A DNA stretch of 64,000 nucleotides from NCBI GenBank assembly GCA_034432755.1, contig DAOUBQ010000021.1, forward strand, positions 1-64,000, in the 5' to 3' direction. Source of the stretch: UBA5195 sp034432755 (lineage in GTDB: Bacteria > Chloroflexota > Anaerolineae > Anaerolineales > Villigracilaceae). This document shows positions 8,120-14,676 of this stretch, in pieces (position 1 is the stretch's first letter; each line of letters opens with the position of its first letter). A program made the translations under genes and the position numbers. The notes below the pieces were generated by a model. It was not told where the DNA came from and ran no database searches. It worked only from the letters and a program-made list of their open reading frames with translations.

Positions 8120-9335
8120 GGGCAGGCAGGCCGGTGAGGTTGAAGGGCGCGGTGAAGCGCGTCAGTTTGGGAGCATAGGCCGCCGAGTTGAGTCCTTCGA
8201 TGGGCGCGGCAACGACGGCGGTGGTGGGAAGCAGCAACACATCATATTGCTCAAAAAAGAGTTCAAAATAACGCTTCATCTCGGCTTGTACGCGCCGCGC
8301 CAGGATGTATTCGGTGGAGGTCACCGCGCGGCCTCGTTCGAGCCGCTCACGCACATCGGCGCCAAACCATTCGGGGTGCGTGGCAAACCGTTCACGGTGA
8401 AAAGCTGCCGCGTCGGCAATGACCATTGTGCCGTTGGCCTGGGCTGCTTCGCGCAGGCGGGAGATTTCCACTTCAAACACTTCATGCCCTAAAGCGCGAA
8501 AGACTTCGGCAACCTGGTGAACCGCCATCAGCACCCCTGGCTCGGCTTCTTCGACGTAGTTGCCAACGGCAAGAGCGCAGCGCAAAATTCTGTTTTGGGC
8601 AATTTCCCTCTGATTCTGAGTTGCAACCGAATTGGGGTCGAGGGGGTCATAACCGGCAATGGTCTCGTACAAAATGGCGGCATCTTCGACGGTTTTGGCA
8701 ATGGGGCCAACGTGGTCTAAATTCCAGGAAAGCGGCAAGACGCCGCGCAGGCTGACCCGCCCAAAGGTGGGTTTGAAACCAACCACGCCGCACAATGCCG
8801 AAGGGACGCGAATGGAACCGCCGGTATCCGTTCCCAATGCCCCAAGCGCCATGCCGGCTGCCACCGCCGCCGCGCTGCCGCTAGAAGAGCCACCTGTGAT
8901 GCGGGTTGGGTCATGCGGATTGCGCACTGGCCCGGTGTGCGGGTTGAGGCCGGTCAGCCCCAGCGCGATTTCGTGGGTGTTGGTTTTGCCAACGATGAGC
9001 GCGCCGGCTTGCTTGAGTTTTTCTACCGCAAAGGCGTCTTTGAGGGCTGGCTCGCGGCCAAAAAACTTCGGCGAGCCGGCGGCAGTGGGGACTCCGGCCA
9101 CATCTATCAGGTCTTTGATAGCAAGTGGAATGTTTAGCAGGGGTTTGTGCAAGGGGGCGGTTTTCGAGGTTGGCCGATGGGGTTGCCATCGTTCGAATAC
9201 GCTGAAAAAGGCGTTAAGGGCCGGATTCTTTGCCTCAATAACGGCGAGACAGGCTGCGGCCAGGTCGGACGCAGAGAGTTCTCCAGCCTGGAGCAGGGCG
9301 CGGGCACGCGAAATGGTCAGGGTTGAAATTTCCAT
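7995..9335 (-). CDS. Amidase (GatA/AtzF-type amidase signature family)
   Basis: A 446-residue amidase-signature enzyme that hydrolyses a carboxamide. The Ser-cisSer-Lys triad is complete: Lys-74 in LAIKDLIDVAG, the cis-Ser at 150 in GGSSSGSA and the nucleophile Ser-174 in TDTGGSIR. Length suits stand-alone amidases as well as GatA. With no gatB or gatC next to it, a stand-alone amidase (for example acting on small amides) is more likely than a tRNA amidotransferase subunit, but the specificity is open. It follows the upstream GT39-like gene by only 3 bases on the same strand. Confidence 0.85.
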   Translation of the reverse strand: MEISTLTISRARALLQAGELSASDLAAACLAVIEAKNPALNAFFSVFERWQPHRPTSKTAPLHKPLLNIPLAIKDLIDVAGVPTAAGSPKFFGREPALKDAFAVEKLKQAGALIVGKTNTHEIALGLTGLNPHTGPVRNPHDPTRITGGSSSGSAAAVAAGMALGALGTDTGGSIRVPSALCGVVGFKPTFGRVSLRGVLPLSWNLDHVGPIAKTVEDAAILYETIAGYDPLDPNSVATQNQREIAQNRILRCALAVGNYVEEAEPGVLMAVHQVAEVFRALGHEVFEVEISRLREAAQANGTMVIADAAAFHRERFATHPEWFGADVRERLERGRAVTSTEYILARRVQAEMKRYFELFFEQYDVLLLPTTAVVAAPIEGLNSAAYAPKLTRFTAPFNLTGLPALTLPCGWVDGLPVGLQIVGKAWSEAIVLQAGISYERAVAAH

Positions 9336-9338
9336 TGT

Positions 9339-10880
9339 TTATTTGAGCCGAATGAGTTGGAAATTGCCGTCGTTGCCAAGAAATTCGACATCGAGCGGGA
9401 TAAAAGTCTCTTTGTATAAATCGCCGAAGTAAGGGGCAAGTTGGTAACTATAAGGACTCAAGACCAGGAAGCGGATGCCTTGCGCGCGGCAGGCAGCGGC
9501 AAATTGTTCCCAGGTTTCGACGGGCAGTTCGGGGTATTCCTGGCGAAAGTTCCAGGTGACGGTCACGTCCCAGCCGCCGTTGGAGCGCGGGTAGTAGGGC
9601 GGCGTGAAGGGCAGATAGAAATTGTAGTTGTTGGTGAAGACCTGGTCGGGCGAGGTCAGGCCCTGGGCGCGCAGTTTGCGTTCAATGCGCAGGTAACGCT
9701 CGTGCCGGTCGCTGAAATCATGGATAAATTTGGTGTTGACCTGGTACCACTGCCAGCCAGTCCAGGCCAGGGCGGCCAGGAAAACTACCAACGCGGCAAG
9801 GAAAAAGAACCGTTTTGTGGAAAGACGAGTAAGCGTCTCGCTGGCTAAAAACCCAAACGCCACAAAAGCCAGCGGGGTCATGGCAATGGGCGCGCGCGGG
9901 CTGCTGCCAAAGGCTACCGGCAGGGAATAGAGCGCGATGACCAGTCCGCTAAACAGGGCAAAGCGTTTGAGCGGGGCTTCCCGGCTGATGAAGTAGAGCG
10001 GGACGGATGGCCAGGCATAGAGCGCGACCTTCCAGACTTCGGGCAGGTATTCTTGTAGGAAATCGCCGGGATGGTTCAACAAAAGGCCAAACAGCCCCTG
10101 GCCGGTCTGTTCGGGAACAGTGAGCCAGTTGTTGCCAAAGAAGGTCTTGTAGATGTTGAAATATTGGGCGTTTTCGAGCAAGCCATGCCCGGAGACGAGG
10201 TTGACCGACGCCTGGGTGCCTGCCACGAGCAGAAACGTGACCCACAGGCTTTTTTGCCGCCAAAACGATTGGAACCCCGTCAGAACGGCGTAAACAAGCA
10301 GAATAGCAAACCCGGCCACAATTGCATGACTGCGCCAGAGCGAGGCCAGGCCGAGGAAGAAACCAGAGAGCAGGAGAAAGAGCGCGCTTCGGGCAGGGGG
10401 AGCAGGCCGAGAGTCGAGTTGCGGCTGCCACCTCATTTGATTTGACCACAGGAAGTACACCCCCAAGGCAATGAACGCCGCCACGCCAATATCTGGCCCG
10501 GTGGTGTTGGCATAGCGAAAGGTGAGCGGGTAGAAAATGGCAACCAGGCCAACCAGCGCGGCGCGCCAGGCGTTATTCCCGGCCAGGGCCAACCCGAAGG
10601 CAGCGGTCACGGCCAGGCTGGCCAGGCCAACATTCAGGAAAAACGCCATCCACAGGGCATGGCGGACGGGCATCAGGTGCAGGACAGCGGCGTAGCCAAT
10701 CGGGAACAGGCTGTTTTGCAGGGATTGGGGGATAGATTGGGTCAGGTTGCGGGCGTAGTAGAAGACGGTCCAAAAGTCGTTCAGGACGACATGATAACTC
10801 AAGGCGCGCGCAGAGATGGTGTAGGTTGAAAGACTGGCAAAAAAAATGACTGCAAGCAGAATGAGGCGCTTTTTGGTCAT
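9339..10880 (-). CDS. GT39-like integral membrane glycosyltransferase
   Basis: A 513-residue polytopic membrane protein with roughly ten hydrophobic helices followed by a C-terminal soluble domain of about 120 residues (around 390-513) containing NYNFYLPFTPPYYPRSNGG. The architecture and the early LNDFWTVFYYARNL segment fit the GT39/ArnT-like superfamily of polyprenyl-phosphate-sugar dependent transferases. The donor and acceptor cannot be read from the sequence. A TATAAT box lies 9 bases before the ATG, so the mRNA may have almost no leader. It heads an operon with the amidase. Confidence 0.65.
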   Translation of the reverse strand: MTKKRLILLAVIFFASLSTYTISARALSYHVVLNDFWTVFYYARNLTQSIPQSLQNSLFPIGYAAVLHLMPVRHALWMAFFLNVGLASLAVTAAFGLALAGNNAWRAALVGLVAIFYPLTFRYANTTGPDIGVAAFIALGVYFLWSNQMRWQPQLDSRPAPPARSALFLLLSGFFLGLASLWRSHAIVAGFAILLVYAVLTGFQSFWRQKSLWVTFLLVAGTQASVNLVSGHGLLENAQYFNIYKTFFGNNWLTVPEQTGQGLFGLLLNHPGDFLQEYLPEVWKVALYAWPSVPLYFISREAPLKRFALFSGLVIALYSLPVAFGSSPRAPIAMTPLAFVAFGFLASETLTRLSTKRFFFLAALVVFLAALAWTGWQWYQVNTKFIHDFSDRHERYLRIERKLRAQGLTSPDQVFTNNYNFYLPFTPPYYPRSNGGWDVTVTWNFRQEYPELPVETWEQFAAACRAQGIRFLVLSPYSYQLAPYFGDLYKETFIPLDVEFLGNDGNFQLIRLK

Positions 10881-10889
10881 GGCGCGGGG

Positions 10890-10895
10890 ATTATA
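10890..10895 (-). promoter_or_regulatory. -10 element of the GT39-like/amidase operon
   Basis: TATAAT on the minus strand, 9 bases before the ATG at 10880. A 16-bp motif shared with the divergent plsC promoter lies 18 bp further upstream. Confidence 0.6.
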
Positions 10896-10913
10896 CTACT
10901 ATTCAGCAAGTTA

Positions 10914-11132
10914 CTTGAGTTTAGAGTTCGTTTGCAATCAAAACCTTTTGGACGCAAAAATCCGTGTAATTCGCGGTTCGAATAATATTTTTTGCAAAGC
11001 TAAAACAAACGAACCGCCAAGTGTAAATCCGCCGAATCCGTGAAATCCGTGTACGGGTTTTGGTTGTTTCGCGCCAAGAAATCTATATTTTTTTGTCTTT
11101 CAGGACGAATCGAAATGAACTCTAAACTCAAG
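10914..11132. repeat. Perfect 16-bp inverted repeat flanking the divergent promoter region
   Basis: The arms at 10914-10929 (CTTGAGTTTAGAGTTC) and 11117-11132 (GAACTCTAAACTCAAG) are exact reverse complements. They enclose about 190 bp holding two degenerate copies of a phrase of the kind ATCCGTGTAAT / ATCCGTGAAATCCGTG. Each arm sits just upstream of the -10 box of one of the two divergent genes, so it may be a shared operator or the end of a small repeat element. Confidence 0.6.
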
Positions 11133-11137
11133 CAAGT

Positions 11138-11143
11138 TATAAT
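11138..11143 (+). promoter_or_regulatory. -10 element of plsC-like gene (leaderless-type)
   Basis: TATAAT ends 7 bases before the ATG at 11151, with no Shine-Dalgarno in between. Confidence 0.6.
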
Positions 11144-11150
11144 GGTAATC

Positions 11151-11822
11151 ATGAACCCAATGCGCTGGTTAGTGACGTATGGCTGCAAACTCGGCCTAGA
11201 AGTGATGTGCCGAATCCACAAAGAAAATTGGGACTCCATCCCCCCCCAGGGGCCGCTGATTACGTATGCCAACCATACTGGCATGGTCGAAGCGCCGCTT
11301 ATTTATACCCAACTGATGCCGCGCCCGGCAACGGCTCTGGCGAAAATCGAGACCTGGAGCAACTGGTTCCTGGGATGGGTCTTTACGCTTTGGCAAATCA
11401 TCCCCATCCGGCGCGGGGAAGCCGATATGGAAGCGCTGCGTGCCGCGCTGGATGCTTTGAAGCAGGGCAAGTTTTTGGGAATATCGCCCGAAGGAACGCG
11501 CAACCGCACCGGTCAGTTGTTGCGCGCGCATGGCGGGGCGGCCCTTCTGGCCCTGAAGAGTGGTTCGCCGCTGCTGCCGATTGCGCACTGGGGCGGGGAG
11601 GATTTTCTCAAAAACCTGAAACGTTTCAAGCGAACGGATTTTTACATCCGGGTCGGCAAGCCATTTGTGCTGGATGCAGGCGGCGAGCGGGTGACAAACA
11701 AAATCCGCCAGCAGATGACAGATGAGATGATGTATCAGCTGGCAAAATTGCTGCCGGAGTATTACCGGGGAGAGTATGCCGATTTGGAGAAGGCAACCGA
11801 GAAGTATATCCGCTGGTTGTAG
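11151..11822 (+). CDS. 1-acyl-sn-glycerol-3-phosphate acyltransferase-like (PlsC family)
   Basis: A 223-residue PlsC-family acyltransferase expected to acylate lysophosphatidate at the membrane. Motif I reads NHTGMVEAP, that is HX4E where the classic motif is HX4D. Motif III is intact as SPEGTRNRTG, and motif IV-like LLPIAHWGGE follows. The ATG at 11151 is preferred over in-frame upstream starts because a TATAAT box ends 7 bases ahead of it and the family begins near this point. Acid-for-acid replacement in motif I may still support catalysis. It is monocistronic and converges on a GNAT gene. Confidence 0.82.
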   Translation: MNPMRWLVTYGCKLGLEVMCRIHKENWDSIPPQGPLITYANHTGMVEAPLIYTQLMPRPATALAKIETWSNWFLGWVFTLWQIIPIRRGEADMEALRAALDALKQGKFLGISPEGTRNRTGQLLRAHGGAALLALKSGSPLLPIAHWGGEDFLKNLKRFKRTDFYIRVGKPFVLDAGGERVTNKIRQQMTDEMMYQLAKLLPEYYRGEYADLEKATEKYIRWL

Positions 11823-11849
11823 GGTGAGATTCATCTTGCTTGGCGAGGA

Positions 11850-11871
11850 GACGAGATAAATCTCGTCCTAC
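11850..11871. repeat. Intergenic palindromic repeat, family R1
   Basis: A palindrome GACGAGAT-AA-ATCTCGTC followed by CTAC lies between two convergent genes. A second copy at 23124-23145 differs at 4 of 22 positions, two of which are compensating stem changes, indicating conserved RNA or DNA pairing. Confidence 0.6.
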
Positions 11872-12299
11872 AACTCATACCAGTAGGTATTCGTCTTCCA
11901 CTCTTTGAACCCCATTTTTTTATACAGTTGATTGGCCGCCACGCGGCGCGGGTTGCAGGTGAGCGAGACGCCTTTCAGGCCCATCTGGCGGGCGATATCG
12001 AGCAAGGCATTCACCAGTCCTTCGCCGATGCCCTGGCCGCGCAACGATTCATCTACGATGACATCCTCGATGTGGGCATGGAGGCCGCTGGGGGTGCGGA
12101 AGACGCCGAGACAGGCTGAGCCAACGATGGGGCCGGTCTCATCGGGGTAGCGGGCGAGGATTAATCGGCTGGGGGAATCTATCAGGGATTGCAATTCGCC
12201 AGGGGTGGGAACAGGCGCTTGGGTCAGTTGCGGTATCAGCCGCTCGAAGGCCGAGAGCAGTTCGGGGGTGACGGAGGTGACGGGGTGGATGGTGAACAT
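11868..12299 (-). CDS. GNAT family N-acetyltransferase
   Basis: A 143-residue GCN5-related acetyltransferase. The acetyl-CoA binding motif A is clear (VDESLRGQGIGEGLVNALLDIA, about residues 84-105), followed by the beta-5/alpha-4 region SLTCNPRRVAANQLYKKMGF that is typical of GNATs. The substrate is not evident; the ending KTNTYWYEL is common in amino-acid or antibiotic-type members. It is transcribed convergently with plsC, separated by the R1 palindrome, and its stop lies at the edge of that palindrome. Confidence 0.88.
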   Translation of the reverse strand: MFTIHPVTSVTPELLSAFERLIPQLTQAPVPTPGELQSLIDSPSRLILARYPDETGPIVGSACLGVFRTPSGLHAHIEDVIVDESLRGQGIGEGLVNALLDIARQMGLKGVSLTCNPRRVAANQLYKKMGFKEWKTNTYWYEL

Positions 12300-12335
12300 A
12301 GGAAATGAGGAGTGCGCAAAGCAGCCAAATTCCGG

Positions 12336-13892
12336 TTATTTGCGGCGGTAGATGGGGTAGCCCTGGATGGTTTCGGTCAGTTCGTAGTTCTGGTCAATGA
12401 AATCTAGCACGGTGTTGATGTTTTCGGGCAGGGTGGGCCACAGTTTGCCCGATTTGAACTGTTCGCGGCGGATGGCCGGGTTAAGGGAGGGGACGAGGTC
12501 TTGGTTTATGAGGGCGGTATCTACAATCAGGAGCGGTTTTTTGGTCGTCAGGTCTATGTAGAACTGGTCGGCCATTTGTTTAGAAAATGGAACATCCATC
12601 AGGAGCGGGTAAAAGAGGTAGGAGGAGGGAGTCTCGCGGCGCGCGAGGACGTTGAAGGCCAGCCGCGCGCCCCAGACCAGCACCGTGTCAGCGGGCTGGC
12701 TGTGTTTGCGCAGGTAGGCGGCCACGGGGTGGTCTATTTCAATTCCTTTTTGACGCTCAAAGGCCAGGCGTTGAACGGTTTGCCGGTATTCAGAGAGGCC
12801 ATGGAGCGAGAGTAAAACTCCAAGAAACAGGAGGACGGCCACAGCCGGGAGCGTTTTCTGCTCTGTATAACGGTTAAGAGTCGAGAAGAGAGAATCTGCC
12901 AAAGCAGCGCTCAACATCCCCAGCGTCACCATCCAGGGAATCAAATAATGGTCATATCCACGCCCAGAGAGGCCGCTCAAGGCGGTTTCGAGCGGCCAAA
13001 GGAGGAGCAGGAACAGCAGCCAGGGGTCGAGACGGCGTTTTTCGATGACCTGGAGAGCCAGGAGCAGGTAGCCGAGCAGGCCAAACCCAGCGGGAATGCC
13101 AATGCGCACCAATCCGCTCCGAAACGTCCCAAGCAGGTCGGGGGCGGCTTTGGTAATGGCGAAATTGTAAAACAGGGCTGCATTGAGCATATCATCCAGC
13201 GTGCCGTTGAACAGGAACGGCAGGCTGACCAATGCTAACCCAATCAACACGCCCAACCCCGACCAGAGCAGGCGATGGAACATGGTTCGCAGGTCTTTTT
13301 GGAGGAGAGCCGAGATGAGCCAGGTCAAAACGAGCGCCATTTGTACGCCGGTGTTGTTGGCGCGAAAGGTGAAACTGGCGGCAAAGGTGAAACCGATGAC
13401 CAGGGGCGACCAGCGCCGGTTGGGCTGTTGCAGTGCGAGCCAGAAACACAGCACGGCCAAAAAGTTGAAGGGCAGAGAATATTCTTCGGTCAGATTGCCG
13501 CCCTGCAAGACGGGTGAGAGCCCCCACAGCCAGACCAACGTTCCGAACAAGGCCGGCAAGAAAGCATAGATTTTGCGCAGCGTGAGATATGAAATGACCG
13601 CCGCGCCGAACAAGGCGATCAATTCCAACGCCCACACGCCCCAACGCGAGCCGCGCGCCAACCACAGCCCCAGCGCGTTGACGTAGAAGATGCCCGGCGG
13701 CTTGCTCTCCCACATATCCACATAAGGGGTTTTTCCCGCCACGATTTGCTGGCCGATGTAAAGGTAGTAGCCGTTATCGAGCGAGGGGAAGTTGAATAAC
13801 GGGTTGGCCTGCCGCAAAACGCCCAAAACGGCCAGGGCCAAGAGCAAGGCCAGAAGCAGGGTGAAGGCAAAAGAGCGAAGGCGAGGGGGCAT
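12336..13892 (-). CDS. GT39-like integral membrane glycosyltransferase
   Basis: A 518-residue polytopic membrane protein. The N-terminal helix is followed by the extracytoplasmic loop SLDNGYYLYIGQQIVAGKTPY with VDMWESKPPGIFYVNALG, the acidic D-and-KPP pattern characteristic of GT39 / ArnT / PMT-type glycosyltransferases. Ten or more further hydrophobic segments follow and the C-terminus is a short soluble domain. The ATG at 13892 is chosen because upstream residues would lie inside the preceding gene and the helix begins here. It follows the phosphatidyltransferase by 13 bases, suggesting that lipid and glycan modification are linked. Confidence 0.72.
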   Translation of the reverse strand: MPPRLRSFAFTLLLALLLALAVLGVLRQANPLFNFPSLDNGYYLYIGQQIVAGKTPYVDMWESKPPGIFYVNALGLWLARGSRWGVWALELIALFGAAVISYLTLRKIYAFLPALFGTLVWLWGLSPVLQGGNLTEEYSLPFNFLAVLCFWLALQQPNRRWSPLVIGFTFAASFTFRANNTGVQMALVLTWLISALLQKDLRTMFHRLLWSGLGVLIGLALVSLPFLFNGTLDDMLNAALFYNFAITKAAPDLLGTFRSGLVRIGIPAGFGLLGYLLLALQVIEKRRLDPWLLFLLLLWPLETALSGLSGRGYDHYLIPWMVTLGMLSAALADSLFSTLNRYTEQKTLPAVAVLLFLGVLLSLHGLSEYRQTVQRLAFERQKGIEIDHPVAAYLRKHSQPADTVLVWGARLAFNVLARRETPSSYLFYPLLMDVPFSKQMADQFYIDLTTKKPLLIVDTALINQDLVPSLNPAIRREQFKSGKLWPTLPENINTVLDFIDQNYELTETIQGYPIYRRK

Positions 13893-13905
13893 CGGTGGAC
13901 TTGCT

Positions 13906-14628
13906 CTAGCCAACGGCCAGTTCCGTTGATTTGCGGGGCCACAGGCTGAGGATGACATAATAGCCAACATACACAAACGACACCCACACCACCCAGCGCG
14001 GCACATCGGGGTACTGCATCACACCCCAAATGCCGATAATTCCATACAGGTATGAGAGTGCCAGCGTGAGGCGTTTCAGGTGCGTGTTGCGGCTGGGGTA
14101 GAGCCACTTGACCGGCACAAAGACCAGGATGTTAAACGCAACCACAAAGGCCAGATTAAGCCAGGGGTCCATCTGCATAATCAGCATGTAGAGAACCATT
14201 ACGTTCCAATAACACGGGAAACCTTTGAAAAAGTAATCGTTGGTTGCATCCGTTTTGGCATCTACCTGCGTAAATTGATAGGCAGAGGTGAGCAGGATGG
14301 CAAAAGCCGCCGGCCAGGCCAGGAAAGGGGGCAGCAAACCGGCTTCGATGAGGAACATGGCCGGGACGAGGACGTAGTTGAGGTAGTCGAGAATGTTATC
14401 CATCAACGCTCCGTCAATCTGGGCGGCGTAATTTTTCACATCCAGCCAGCGCGCCAGCATGCCATCCAAGCCATCTACAAACATGGCGAGTATCATCCAC
14501 AAAATTGCCAGCCGCCACTCATGGTTAAAAATGGCATACAGCGCCAATAAGCCCCAAATTGCACCGGTGGCGGTGAAGAAATGCACACCCATTGCCAGGG
14601 TTTTGCGTAACAGCAGGTTATTTTTCAT
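13906..14628 (-). CDS. CDP-alcohol phosphatidyltransferase, phosphatidylcholine synthase-like
   Basis: A 240-residue membrane enzyme transferring a phosphatidyl group from CDP-diacylglycerol to an alcohol. The CDP-OH catalytic motif is complete: DGLDGMLAR, then GALMDNILD with the expected aspartates. The opening GVHFFTATGA and the wider spacing between AR and the glycine match phosphatidylcholine synthases (Pcs), which use free choline, better than PgsA. Seven or so hydrophobic helices follow. The ATG at 14628 is taken because earlier residues are hydrophilic and unlike the family. It is followed 13 bases later by a GT39-like gene. Confidence 0.78.
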   Translation of the reverse strand: MKNNLLLRKTLAMGVHFFTATGAIWGLLALYAIFNHEWRLAILWMILAMFVDGLDGMLARWLDVKNYAAQIDGALMDNILDYLNYVLVPAMFLIEAGLLPPFLAWPAAFAILLTSAYQFTQVDAKTDATNDYFFKGFPCYWNVMVLYMLIMQMDPWLNLAFVVAFNILVFVPVKWLYPSRNTHLKRLTLALSYLYGIIGIWGVMQYPDVPRWVVWVSFVYVGYYVILSLWPRKSTELAVG

Positions 14629-14676
14629 GGTCACATCGCATTGCGCAGAGGCGCGGTCATCGCGCCCCTGCAAAAA

